IMG/VR virus record: IMGVR_UViG_3300045921_000267
Location: 1 to 64,000 of that record
From: a virus
Reading direction: 5' to 3' (one strand)
Length of the DNA: 64,000 nt
The notes under the pieces are model-generated. The model made no database searches. It saw only the letters and a program-made list of their open reading frames with translations, and was not told where the DNA came from. Below are positions 1-7,547 of the stretch, piece by piece; positions within the stretch are counted from its first letter, which is position 1, and each line of letters starts with the position of its first letter. Both the position numbers and the translations under genes were made by a program.

Positions 1-651
1 CTTGCGTGGTGTGCGCATGCTCGTGGTCGAGGTCGGCATCGGAGGCACGACAGGCGAACCCGCCAGCGTGTCGAGCGCGGCGGCTGCGCGCTCGGAGAGA
101 TCCTCGCTCATCCAGTCGCTCTCACGTTCTCCCGCGCTCGCACGATCCTCGACCCGCTTCGCACGGAAGTCGCCCGCAAGCATGCGCGATTGCGCGTCCA
201 CCATCTTCGCCTTCAACTGGAAGGCGTTCATGGCATCCTCGAACAGATCGGAGAGCGTCTTGTAGTACGCGCTCACCGCGGCGCGCCGCTCGTAGTCGGG
301 ATGCGTGCGATACGCCTCCGCGGCTTCATCGTTCGTGAGCTTCTTGTCGCTCTTTCTCCGAGCTTCGGCGGAGACCTCCGCCTTCCACCTCACGAAGTCA
401 CGTTCCGCGTGCGCACTCGCGCGCTCGCATGCACGGCGGGCACGAGCCATCTCCATGTACATCGCCGCCAGCCACTGCGAGTCGAGCACGAGGTTCGGCG
501 TGTCGATCACGAGCATGCCCAGTAAATTCTCGCGCTCGATCCTCACCTCGTTTCCGGTGATGGGATCGTGGATCGTGCAAACCACCGGCATGTTCAGCCG
601 GAGCCTCTTCACGACCTCACCCATCGACGCGTAGACGGCACCCATGCTCAT
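1..651 (-). CDS. Hypothetical protein downstream of DNA polymerase (C-terminus cut by window edge)
   Basis: The gene reads leftward and stays open to the window edge, so only the first 217 residues are visible. The ATG at 651 has a GGGAGGG ribosome binding site about 7 bases upstream, and its ATGA overlaps the stop of a 26-codon micro-ORF, which suggests translational coupling. The N-terminus (MSMGAVYASMGEVVKRL) is followed by a long charged, probably helical part (YYKTLSDLFEDAMNAF, AKMVDAQSRML) and a Pro/Ser/Thr-rich end. I do not recognise a family. It follows the DNA polymerase gene but is separated from it by its own promoter-like block at 741-753, so it may be transcribed independently. 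A role in DNA metabolism would be only a guess from position. Confidence 0.75.
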   Translation of the reverse strand, partial: MSMGAVYASMGEVVKRLRLNMPVVCTIHDPITGNEVRIERENLLGMLVIDTPNLVLDSQWLAAMYMEMARARRACERASAHAERDFVRWKAEVSAEARRKSDKKLTNDEAAEAYRTHPDYERRAAVSAYYKTLSDLFEDAMNAFQLKAKMVDAQSRMLAGDFRAKRVEDRASAGERESDWMSEDLSERAAAALDTLAGSPVVPPMPTSTTSMRTPRK

Positions 652-728
652 CGCCGCACCCTCCCATCCGATCGCGCGCACGTGAGAGCGCGCCTCAAAA
701 GATCGATCATCCGCTCATGCGTGTTCAT
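648..728 (-). CDS. Micro-ORF, 26 residues, just after a conserved promoter
   Basis: This is a 26-codon frame, MNTHERMIDLLRRALTCA followed by SDGRVRR. Its ATG at 728 lies 12 bases after the promoter hexamer TATAGA and has an AAGGA ribosome binding site. The stop codon overlaps the next start as ATGA. The tight fit between promoter, binding site and overlap argues that it is translated, either as a small protein or as a leader peptide that couples translation to the next gene. It has no similarity I recognise. It could be a chance frame, since 26 codons is short. Confidence 0.45.
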   Translation of the reverse strand: MNTHERMIDLLRRALTCARSDGRVRR

Positions 729-740
729 GCGTCCTTACCC

Positions 741-753
741 TCTATACCCGATG
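741..753 (-). promoter_or_regulatory. Phage promoter-like block P1 (CATCGGGTATAGA)
   Basis: This 13-bp block is one of six near-identical copies in the left 18 kb. The hexamer TATAGA directly follows CATCGGG. The next start codon (728) is 12 bases beyond the hexamer, giving a predicted leader of only a few bases. It lies in the 27-base gap between the polymerase stop and the micro-ORF. No convincing -35 box is visible. Confidence 0.6.
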
Positions 754-755
754 CG

Positions 756-2954
756 TCACGCGTAACGCCACGACGTAGGCTCAAGGATGGCTTCCCTCTT
801 GGCTTCCCACGTCGTCGTCGTGATCGCGCAATTCGCGCGCACGGGCACACCACCACGCTCGAACATCGGCCAGTTCGTCGTGATCTGCATGATGCCGTGC
901 AGGAGAACGGCAGCATGCCGCTCCGGCACCTCGTACACGATCTCATCGTGGATTGTCTGAATGACGAGCGCTTCAGGGCACGCGGCGCGAAGCCACATCT
1001 TCGCGCGGATCAAGACCTCCTTCATGAGGTCAGCCGCAGTACCAGAAACGATCGAACTCATCATCATGCGTTCACCGCGCGCGCGGATCCACTTCTCCTT
1101 CGCGCCAATCTCGACGATCCGGCGCGGTCGGCCGAACGGCGACACGAACATGATCTCGGGGTGCGCAAGCATCTGGCGCGCGAGATCATCGCGAAAGCGC
1201 TGGATGCCGTGATACTTCTTGAAGAACGCATCGAGATAGACCTTCGCGCGCTTCTTCGTACCCTCGGGATCCTTCGCGTAACCCTTCATCCGCTTCGCGA
1301 GCCCATGCTCGGTCATGCCGTACGAGTTCCCGAAGTTCACCTGCTTCGCGACATCACGATCACCGCCGGTTACCTCATCACTCGTGATCTTGTGTACATC
1401 GAGATCATTCGCGTAGCAGTAGAGCAGCGTCGGATCGCGTGAAAGCCACGCGAGGATGCGCAACTCGATCTGCGAAAAGTCGATGTACGCGCGCACGTAG
1501 CCAGGGCGGACGGGAAAGTAGCGACGCACCGAGAGTGAGTGCTCAGGCCCAGCACTCACACCAGAATCGAAGATGTCACCTTCCGCGCGCGCTTGAATGC
1601 ACTTCTTGCATCCGCACGTGTGCAGATGGACGGGCTTCTTCGCGATGTTTTGAATATTCGGATCAGCAGACGAAAGGCGCCCCGTCACAGGCACGCCACC
1701 TTCCTCGCGTTGCTCTAACTGGTTGTAGACTGGATGCAGACATCCAGTCTCGGGCGAGTAGTAGCGGAGAAACGCGCTCGTGTACGTCGTCGCGATCTTC
1801 CTCGCACGAGCTTCGCCGGAGAGCGCGAGAATGAGCGGACGGTGCTGGGGGTACTTCGCCGCCAGGATCTCTCGCACCTCCTTGTCCACGGCGCAGTGCT
1901 TCAGATCAGGCCGATAGTCGTTGCCGCCATCACGCGCGTCGCGCTGCGCACGCTCGCCGCTCTTCGTGAGCTTCGGTGGCTCCATCTTCAGATGGTTGAA
2001 GAAGAGATCGCGCAGCGTGTTGTCATTGATCTCGAACTCGCAGCCGAGCATACGCCTGACCTGCGCGCGGTAGTATTCGACCTCCGCACTCGCGACGTGC
2101 TGCGCACGTCGCACCTCGTCGGTGTCGAGCGGGAGCCCGTACCACTCCATGTCGTGCAGCGCATCACTCACGCTCTCTTCCCGTGCCGTCAGTTCCGGGA
2201 AGGCGCGGCGCGTCCACGCATAGAAGTCGAGCAGCATCGCCGTGTAGAGCACGTCACGGCACGCGTAGCGACCTTCGAGCATGATGGGTACACGCGAATG
2301 CCCGAAGCGCTCCAAGTATGTCGGCTCGCCATCACTGTCATCATCTCGGCGTCGATCACGGAACGGGATGCCGAGCCTCGCCGCGTCGCGGCGCATGAAG
2401 TCATCGACTTCTTTCTGCTCGGTCTTTGCGCCGTCGATCAGATAACGATCAGCGAGGTTCTTCAACGCAAAGCTCCGCTCGTTCTCATTCGCAGCATTCG
2501 CAAGGCGCGCGGTATCCACGATGCGACGCAGGAGACGGATCCCTTCTTTTCGTAAGAACCACTTCTCGAACTTGTCGTTGTGCATCCCGCACTCGCCATC
2601 GCGCGAGAAGATGTCCTGCACTGCACGCGCTGCGACCTCGGGAGGCAACTGCTTGATCGTGTGATCGTTGGTGTGGCGGATGGGCACGTACCAGCACGCC
2701 ACGTAGTCGGGTGCCGGACGCACGGCAAACGCGTGCCCGATGATTCTCGCTCCGAGATGCGGGTTCACGCCGCTCGTCTCGGAGTCATAGACGATTCTCG
2801 GCGACGCGCAGAGCACGCTCGCCATCGCCTCTAACTGCGCAGTCGTAGTGACGAGCGTGTTCCGCACCGTCATCACGCCGAGCTTTGTCGAGAGGCGCTC
2901 CTGCGCGTTCCATGCCGAGTGAAACGCGACGCCTGGAAGCGTGAGTGTCTCCAT
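756..2954 (-). CDS. Family A DNA polymerase with 3'-5' exonuclease domain
   Basis: This 732-residue enzyme copies the phage genome. The N-terminal third carries a DEDD-type proofreading exonuclease beginning with YDSETSG near residue 57. The polymerase domain has motif A (DFSQIELRI, about residue 491), motif B (KQVNFGNSYG, about 535) and motif C (HDE, about 669), the standard set of the Pol I family, so the protein looks complete and active. A TTG directly before the ATG also opens the frame, but the ATG at 2954 is preferred because it forms a TGATG overlap with the stop of the upstream 88-residue gene, implying coupling. The polymerase is therefore probably transcribed from the promoter at 3226-3238. 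The helicase and primase genes lie further upstream. Confidence 0.95.
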   Translation of the reverse strand: METLTLPGVAFHSAWNAQERLSTKLGVMTVRNTLVTTTAQLEAMASVLCASPRIVYDSETSGVNPHLGARIIGHAFAVRPAPDYVACWYVPIRHTNDHTIKQLPPEVAARAVQDIFSRDGECGMHNDKFEKWFLRKEGIRLLRRIVDTARLANAANENERSFALKNLADRYLIDGAKTEQKEVDDFMRRDAARLGIPFRDRRRDDDSDGEPTYLERFGHSRVPIMLEGRYACRDVLYTAMLLDFYAWTRRAFPELTAREESVSDALHDMEWYGLPLDTDEVRRAQHVASAEVEYYRAQVRRMLGCEFEINDNTLRDLFFNHLKMEPPKLTKSGERAQRDARDGGNDYRPDLKHCAVDKEVREILAAKYPQHRPLILALSGEARARKIATTYTSAFLRYYSPETGCLHPVYNQLEQREEGGVPVTGRLSSADPNIQNIAKKPVHLHTCGCKKCIQARAEGDIFDSGVSAGPEHSLSVRRYFPVRPGYVRAYIDFSQIELRILAWLSRDPTLLYCYANDLDVHKITSDEVTGGDRDVAKQVNFGNSYGMTEHGLAKRMKGYAKDPEGTKKRAKVYLDAFFKKYHGIQRFRDDLARQMLAHPEIMFVSPFGRPRRIVEIGAKEKWIRARGERMMMSSIVSGTAADLMKEVLIRAKMWLRAACPEALVIQTIHDEIVYEVPERHAAVLLHGIMQITTNWPMFERGGVPVRANCAITTTTWEAKREAILEPTSWRYA

Positions 2955-3220
2955 CAACTAGCTCGTCTCTGCACGCCCTCAAGACGCGTGCGCAGCACTT
3001 CTGGCGCATCGTCGGGATGGAAGTAGATCACGCCACTGGCGATCATGAATGCGTCGTGTGGACCGCGCGTGAGCACGAAGTAACGGCGCGTGCCCGCGTG
3101 CCAGTACCACACCTCGAACACCGGCTCGCCTGCGTCGGTCACGCAGACGGGCTCATGATCACGCTCGACCTCGCGTGTGCAGTCGTCGCGCGATAGGTTG
3201 ACGATCCAACCTCGGGTCAT
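2954..3220 (-). CDS. Hypothetical 88-residue protein, leaderless start, coupled to DNA polymerase
   Basis: This is a small soluble protein (MTRGWIVNLSRDDCTREVER onward) rich in aromatic residues in the middle (VFEVWYWHAG, RRYFVL). No family is recognised. The ATG at 3220 lies five bases after the promoter hexamer TAGATT and has no ribosome binding site, so the mRNA is predicted to start at or next to the ATG. Its stop overlaps the polymerase start (TGATG). The arrangement makes it the first cistron of a two-gene polymerase operon and a candidate polymerase accessory protein; that role is inference from position only. Confidence 0.8.
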   Translation of the reverse strand: MTRGWIVNLSRDDCTREVERDHEPVCVTDAGEPVFEVWYWHAGTRRYFVLTRGPHDAFMIASGVIYFHPDDAPEVLRTRLEGVQRRAS

Positions 3221-3225
3221 GCTCG

Positions 3226-3238
3226 AATCTACCCGATG
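3226..3238 (-). promoter_or_regulatory. Phage promoter-like block P2 (CATCGGGTAGATT)
   Basis: This copy of the six-member promoter family stands between the terminator hairpin at 3259-3288 and the 88-residue gene. The hexamer TAGATT ends five bases before the ATG at 3220, so a leaderless transcript is predicted. It would drive the polymerase operon. Confidence 0.6.
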
Positions 3239-3258
3239 CGCGCACGATCGAAACGACA

Positions 3259-3288
3259 AAGCCCGCCCGACGGGTGTCGGGCGGGCTT
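3259..3288 (-). terminator. Strong hairpin terminator after the acidic/basic protein gene
   Basis: A perfect 13-bp stem (AAGCCCGCCCGAC pairing with its complement at 3276-3288) closes a 4-base loop. Reading leftward it is followed by TTTGTCGTTT. It begins 12 bases after the stop codon of the 3301-5292 frame and stands just before promoter block P2, separating two transcription units. Confidence 0.85.
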
Positions 3289-3300
3289 GATCGTGGCCGT

Positions 3301-4671
3301 TCAGGCGGCCTTCTTCGCCGGCTTCTTCTTCGCGGCCTTCTTCGCCGGCTTCTTCGTGGCCTTCTTCGCGGCCTTCTTCGCCGGCTTCTTCGTGGCCTTC
3401 TTCGTGGGAGGCGGCGGGGGCGCCTTCTTCGCCGCCTTCTTCGCCGCCTTCTTCGCGACCTTCTTCGGCTTCTCCACGGGCTTCGCGCTCTTGCCGTGCG
3501 CGCCGACGACTGCCGGCTGGCCTTCGCCCTGCTGCGAGTAGACGCCGCCGGGCACACCCCGACCACGGATCTCGGTGCACGAATACGACTGGACGTTGAA
3601 GTAGTCGTTGCCGGAGACAGCGCGCTTGCTCGCCCACTGCCCCGCAGCGGAGAGCGACGGGTACGTCACGCCATCCATCACGAAGCCATCCTTCGCGATC
3701 TTCACGACGACCTCATCGCCATCACGCTTCTTCCGCACGATTTCCATCCCGATGGCGAGATCGAACGGCTGCCCGAGCTTGATGCGCCCGAGCGCGGCGG
3801 CCATCTGCTCACTGTCGAGCGTGCGCGGCTGCGGCAAGAAGCGGTGGTGCCCCTCGGAGTAGATCGCGACGCGCTTCTCCGCGGGGATACGCGTGCGCGA
3901 CTTCTTCTCGCCCCTCTCCTTCGGCGCCTTCTTCGCGGCCTTCTTCGCGGCCTTCTTCGCCGGCTTCTTCGCGGTCTTCTTCGACTTCTCCTCGTCGCTC
4001 ATGTTCTCCTCCGTGGAGTTCTCCTCCGCGGTCTCGTCGTCGATCATGTTCTCCTCCTCGTCGTCCTCGTCGTCCTCGTCCTCGCCCTCCTCCTCGTCGC
4101 CCTCGTCCTCGGCGTCCTCGGCGTCCTCGTCCTCGGCGTCCTCGTCGTCGTCCTCGTCGTCTTCGTCGTCCTCGTCCTCGGCGTCCTCGCCCTCCTCCTC
4201 GTCGTCTTCGTCGTCTTCGTCGGTCTCGTCCTCGCCCTCCTCGATCTCGTCCTCGTCCTCCTCGATCTCGTCCTCGTCCTCCTCGATCTCGTCCTCGTCC
4301 TCCTCGATCTCGTCCTCGCCCTCCTCCTCGTCGTCTTCGTAGGGCTGCGTGGTCGAGAGCGAAGCGGGGATCTTCCCGCCGCTTTGCATGAGCGCCGAGC
4401 GCTTCTTCATACGCTCGATCGCATCGTCGAAGCTGAGCACGCCCGCCAACACCGCCTTGACTTCGGTGTCCGCGTCGAGCGTGAGCCCGTTCGAGTTCTT
4501 CACGCGATCGTTCACCAGGTCACGCAAGCAGGTGAACTTGTCCTGGCACTGATCGCGGCATCCGACGTCGTTCGGGTCGTAGCCGGGACCAGCAGGGAGC
4601 GATGCGTGGCACTCGGCCAGTTCTTCCGTCTTCACCACGGGGAGCTTCACGTTCTTCGTCGTCTTCGCCAT
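3301..4671 (-). CDS. Acidic/basic protein with histone H1-like tails (internal start of the sigma frame)
   Basis: This 456-residue product starts at an internal ATG (MAKTTKNVKLPVVK) preceded by a very strong GAGGAGGAT site and by promoter block P3, so it is probably made separately. Order of parts: a Cys-containing N-terminal segment (DVGCRDQCQDKFTC), roughly 110 residues of almost pure Asp/Glu, a first Lys/Ala run (KKTAKKPAKKAAKK), a compact domain with VMDGVTYPSLSAAG that resembles RAMA/DUF4357-type domains, then a C-terminal Lys/Ala/Pro tail like bacterial H1 homologues. Such Lys/Ala tails bind DNA non-specifically. Two more internal ATGs at 4047 and 4002 each follow GGAGGAGAAC and could yield the basic half alone, but Glu codons produce such sites by chance. 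A DNA-compaction or nucleoid-remodelling role is inference. Confidence 0.8.
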   Translation of the reverse strand: MAKTTKNVKLPVVKTEELAECHASLPAGPGYDPNDVGCRDQCQDKFTCLRDLVNDRVKNSNGLTLDADTEVKAVLAGVLSFDDAIERMKKRSALMQSGGKIPASLSTTQPYEDDEEEGEDEIEEDEDEIEEDEDEIEEDEDEIEEGEDETDEDDEDDEEEGEDAEDEDDEDDEDDDEDAEDEDAEDAEDEGDEEEGEDEDDEDDEEENMIDDETAEENSTEENMSDEEKSKKTAKKPAKKAAKKAAKKAPKERGEKKSRTRIPAEKRVAIYSEGHHRFLPQPRTLDSEQMAAALGRIKLGQPFDLAIGMEIVRKKRDGDEVVVKIAKDGFVMDGVTYPSLSAAGQWASKRAVSGNDYFNVQSYSCTEIRGRGVPGGVYSQQGEGQPAVVGAHGKSAKPVEKPKKVAKKAAKKAAKKAPPPPPTKKATKKPAKKAAKKATKKPAKKAAKKKPAKKAA

Positions 4672-5292
4672 CTGATCCTCCTCCAGTCGTCTATCTACAC
4701 GATGAGTTGCCGTCGTCAACATCCGTTGACCGAGCAGCCGAAGTAGCACATCCCGAGCCGTCGAACGCACGCGCTCGACCTCTCCTGCGCTCACGCGCTC
4801 GCCACGGGCTCGCGCGGCGCCGATCTTCGCACCGTCAACGAACGCCGCGACGAGCAGCGCCATCTCATTCTTCGAGAGCCGTTCGTCAAGCGCGCGGATG
4901 AGTTCGCGCGCCGACGCCGACTCCTCCGGCGGGAGGGTCGGAGCCGCAGTCAAGTCCACGAGCGACAACGACTCTGCATCGTTGCTCACGGGAGCGTCGG
5001 CCGATCGCACGGTCATGCGACGCCCCCAGTGGTCGAGCGGGACACGACCTGCCGTGGTCGCATCCCGCTTCAAGTTGACGAGCTTGTTCCTCACCGCGAC
5101 GGTCACGAAAGCGCGCCCGGTGTTCCGAGTAGCGTCGTGTTTCGTGAGAGCGAGTGAGACCGCGAGACGCGCCTCTTGCGAGAGATCATCGCGATCGTAG
5201 CCGGGCACGTAGCCGATGCGACTCACCTCGCGTCGAACGATGTCCTCGAACGACGCGAGACGTGCGCTGGTTGCGGTCAGAGCGAGACGCAT
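3301..5292 (-). CDS. Sigma-70-like factor running in frame into an acidic/basic tail (663 residues)
   Basis: The first 207 residues resemble a small sigma-70 family protein. A region 2-like part (YDRDDLSQEARLAVSLALTK, then GRAFVTVAVRNKLVNLKRD) would bind core RNA polymerase and the -10 box, and a region 4-like helical part (SKNEMALLVAAFVDG to STARDVLLRLLG) would follow. The ATG at 5292 has a GGAAG site and overlaps the VWA gene by 16 bases. There is no stop codon after the sigma part. The frame continues through a promoter block and a ribosome binding site into the 456-residue acidic/basic protein. The product is therefore either a true fusion, or the sigma part carries the tail while a second shorter protein starts at 4671. 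A missed frameshift or lost stop codon is the alternative explanation. The sigma assignment is moderately firm; the fusion is seen directly in the sequence. Confidence 0.75.
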   Translation of the reverse strand: MRLALTATSARLASFEDIVRREVSRIGYVPGYDRDDLSQEARLAVSLALTKHDATRNTGRAFVTVAVRNKLVNLKRDATTAGRVPLDHWGRRMTVRSADAPVSNDAESLSLVDLTAAPTLPPEESASARELIRALDERLSKNEMALLVAAFVDGAKIGAARARGERVSAGEVERVRSTARDVLLRLLGQRMLTTATHRVDRRLEEDQMAKTTKNVKLPVVKTEELAECHASLPAGPGYDPNDVGCRDQCQDKFTCLRDLVNDRVKNSNGLTLDADTEVKAVLAGVLSFDDAIERMKKRSALMQSGGKIPASLSTTQPYEDDEEEGEDEIEEDEDEIEEDEDEIEEDEDEIEEGEDETDEDDEDDEEEGEDAEDEDDEDDEDDDEDAEDEDAEDAEDEGDEEEGEDEDDEDDEEENMIDDETAEENSTEENMSDEEKSKKTAKKPAKKAAKKAAKKAPKERGEKKSRTRIPAEKRVAIYSEGHHRFLPQPRTLDSEQMAAALGRIKLGQPFDLAIGMEIVRKKRDGDEVVVKIAKDGFVMDGVTYPSLSAAGQWASKRAVSGNDYFNVQSYSCTEIRGRGVPGGVYSQQGEGQPAVVGAHGKSAKPVEKPKKVAKKAAKKAAKKAPPPPPTKKATKKPAKKAAKKATKKPAKKAAKKKPAKKAA
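4692..4704 (-). promoter_or_regulatory. Phage promoter-like block P3 (CATCGTGTAGATA) inside the sigma frame
   Basis: This copy lies inside the continuous coding frame, 20 bases before the internal ATG at 4671. That start has a conventional ribosome binding site (GGAGGAGGAT). A TTGACG sits 16 bases upstream of the hexamer TAGATA, the only copy with a plausible -35 box. Confidence 0.55.
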
Positions 5293-7547
5293 TCGACTTC
5301 CGTCCGTCCTTCCGTGATCACCGACGCGAAGCTCTCGAACGCGACTTCCATCAGATGCTCGACGGAGTTCGCAACCCAAAACCTCGGGTAGAAGTGCTTC
5401 ACGGCGTCCGTTTCGATACCAATGCCGTAGACCTCGATCCCAGATGCGATCACGCGCTGCACGCACTCGGTCAAGAACTGCATTCCAACGCGGTCGCTAC
5501 GCGCACCGACAGGCATGCCGTCGGAGAGCACGAACATCACGCGTCGCTTCTCAGGCCGAAGGGTGAGCCGGCGAGCCTGCCACAACACGGCTTCGCCATC
5601 CAAGTTTTCATGGATGCCGTACGCGTACCGAAGGCCGCGCGCGTCATTCACGCCGTAGGGCTTGAAGATGGCATGCACGGGCACGAGCAGCGGCCACTCA
5701 CGCAACGCATCTTCGGTGGTGGACGCGTGCGCACGACGCGCCGAGAAGCCGCGCGGCGCGTGCACTGCACCTTTCTCCCATCGCCACAACTCGCGAGCAA
5801 AGAGATCGGGATCACTGCCGTGTGCGTGAGCCTCGCGCAGCGCTTCGCGCATGCGCGCGAAGTGCGCGTCGAGGTTCTTCATGTCGGCCGTCCACGGATG
5901 GAATCTATGATCCGCGCTCGATGCGGTAGTGAAGCCGGTGATCTCATGCTCGATCGAGCACGAAGAGAGCGCGATGTGCAGCGCGTAGGCGACTCGACGC
6001 GCGAGGTAGTCGCGCGAGCGCACGCCGCCACGGCGCTCGCTACCCATCGAGCCCGAACAGTCGAGCATGATCGCAACTGTCACGTCGCGATCATCCTCAG
6101 CGATCCACTGACGGAAGATAGTATCGACGGGCGCAGCCCCGACGGAGAACTCGCCAAGCAAGTCGAGATCGACCTCGCCTTCGTCGTTGCCCGAGACGGG
6201 ACGGCGCTCGCGGCGCGCCTTCAGCGCGACCTCGAACGCTTGCGTGAGCGCCGAGCTAGCGATGCGAGCATCCCGCTCGATCACTTCAGGCTCGTCATCG
6301 AAGTGTCTGTTCGCTTCGTGTGGCGGCTCATCGTAGAAGTCGCGCACGATGTCAAACTCATGCGAGAAGACACGGTAGACGTCCGAGCCTTCGTAGTGGC
6401 GCTCCATGAGTCGCGAGATCGCCTCTTCGGGGTTCACGACGTCGGAGCCCCTCTTCCATGCATCGAGACGAAGCTCGCGCACGGCGCGATACGGATCAAC
6501 CGTACCACCAGCGGGACCCGTGTCCGCGTCCTCGCCCCTTGCAGACTTGCTGGAGCCCTCGTCGCCCTCGGAGCCGTCCTCGCCCCTTGCAGACTTGCTG
6601 GAGCCCTCGTCGCCCTCGGAGCCGTCCTCGGAGCCGTCCTCGCCCCTTGCAGACTTGCTGGAGCCCTCGTCGCCCTCGGAGCCGTCCTCGCCCCTTGCAG
6701 ACTTGCTGGAGCCCTCGTCGCCCTCGGAGCCGTCCTCGCCCCTTGCAGACTTGCTGGAGCCCTCGTCGCCCTCGGAGCCGTCCTCGGAGCCGTCCTCGCC
6801 CCTTGCAGACTTGCTGGAGCCCTCGTCGCCCTCGGAGCCGTCCTCGGAGCCGTCCTCGCCCCTTGCAGACTTGCTGGAGCCCTCGTCGCCCTCGGAGCCG
6901 TCCTCGGGCGGCGGGGGCGGCGGCGGGGGCGGCGGCGGCGGGGGCGGCGGCTCACGGAAGCGCGACCACAAAGCAACCGAGAGCCTGTAGACCGCCTCGC
7001 TAGTCGCAAGCGTGTCGAGCGTGTCGAGCCCGTGATGAATCGCCGCACGCAGAAGGTCAGCGACCTCCGGGCGCACGGCCCCAATTTCGGGCAGCGTCAC
7101 GCTCTTGCGCACGTAGAGCGTCGCCGCGATGCAGAACGCCGACCACACGTCAGCGTGAGCGAAGTTCTGCTGCCACGCCGAATCCTCCCAGAACCATCGA
7201 TTCTTACGGTGCAGATTCTGCCTGCACCCGATGTACTCTTCGCCCAGAAGCCGTTCGACTCGCCCATCTTCGAGAGCGTTGAAGAGCGCGGCGAGCGCCT
7301 CACCGCCCTTCTTCTTCGCGCGCTCCATGATCGAGTGATCGGTGTGGCGCGCATGCCCGCACTCATGATCGAGCAACCCGTGAAGCATCCGCTCCGCGTT
7401 CGGCCCGAGATGCGTGTATGTCTCCGCGTTCGGGATCACGACCCGGCCGGGCACGCTGTACGCGCGCGTACCCCGCACCTCGACCTTCAGATCGCGGTCG
7501 TACGCGAGAATGCGTCCGAGCCGCTCCATCTCATGCTGCAACGTCAT
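5277..7547 (-). CDS. CobT-like von Willebrand A protein with HExxH motif
   Basis: This 756-residue protein pairs with the AAA+ ATPase two genes upstream, as CobT pairs with CobS in cobalt chelatase and as VWA proteins pair with MoxR ATPases. An HECGHARHTD zincin-like motif stands at residues 61-70. A linker follows, made of a proline run and seven tandem copies of EDGSEGDEGSSKSARG, three of them with four extra residues. The VWA domain carries the metal-ion site DCSGSMGS near residue 492. The start at 7547 has a textbook AAAGGAGGT site and overlaps the upstream gene as ATGA. AAA-VWA pairs act as chaperones that remodel or insert metal into large targets. The target here is unknown; the HExxH could make it a protease or be structural. 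Confidence 0.85.
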   Translation of the reverse strand: MTLQHEMERLGRILAYDRDLKVEVRGTRAYSVPGRVVIPNAETYTHLGPNAERMLHGLLDHECGHARHTDHSIMERAKKKGGEALAALFNALEDGRVERLLGEEYIGCRQNLHRKNRWFWEDSAWQQNFAHADVWSAFCIAATLYVRKSVTLPEIGAVRPEVADLLRAAIHHGLDTLDTLATSEAVYRLSVALWSRFREPPPPPPPPPPPPPPPEDGSEGDEGSSKSARGEDGSEDGSEGDEGSSKSARGEDGSEDGSEGDEGSSKSARGEDGSEGDEGSSKSARGEDGSEGDEGSSKSARGEDGSEDGSEGDEGSSKSARGEDGSEGDEGSSKSARGEDADTGPAGGTVDPYRAVRELRLDAWKRGSDVVNPEEAISRLMERHYEGSDVYRVFSHEFDIVRDFYDEPPHEANRHFDDEPEVIERDARIASSALTQAFEVALKARRERRPVSGNDEGEVDLDLLGEFSVGAAPVDTIFRQWIAEDDRDVTVAIMLDCSGSMGSERRGGVRSRDYLARRVAYALHIALSSCSIEHEITGFTTASSADHRFHPWTADMKNLDAHFARMREALREAHAHGSDPDLFARELWRWEKGAVHAPRGFSARRAHASTTEDALREWPLLVPVHAIFKPYGVNDARGLRYAYGIHENLDGEAVLWQARRLTLRPEKRRVMFVLSDGMPVGARSDRVGMQFLTECVQRVIASGIEVYGIGIETDAVKHFYPRFWVANSVEHLMEVAFESFASVITEGRTEVECVSL
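6529..6906 (-). repeat. Seven in-frame tandem repeats (48 or 60 bp) in the VWA linker
   Basis: Seven copies of a 48-bp unit encode a 16-residue Glu/Asp/Gly/Ser block, with three copies extended by 12 bp. Next to them, at about 6907-6951, a GGC/GGG-rich stretch encodes a run of prolines. Copies are almost identical at the DNA level, which suggests recent expansion and probable length variation between relatives. Confidence 0.95.

Noticed and set aside
4040-4330. TCG/TCC-rich microsatellite-like DNA
   Set aside because: Fully explained by the acidic Glu/Asp block of a coding sequence.
3893-4342. Rightward Ser-rich frame
   Set aside because: It is the mirror of the Asp/Glu codon run of the acidic protein (TCG/TCC repeats), not a real gene.
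6529-6906. Regularly spaced repeats resembling a CRISPR array
   Set aside because: The units are in-frame coding repeats with no unique spacers.
7216-7234. CACCCGATG on the plus strand inside the VWA gene, similar to the promoter block
   Set aside because: No TA hexamer follows and it is inside coding sequence with no nearby start.
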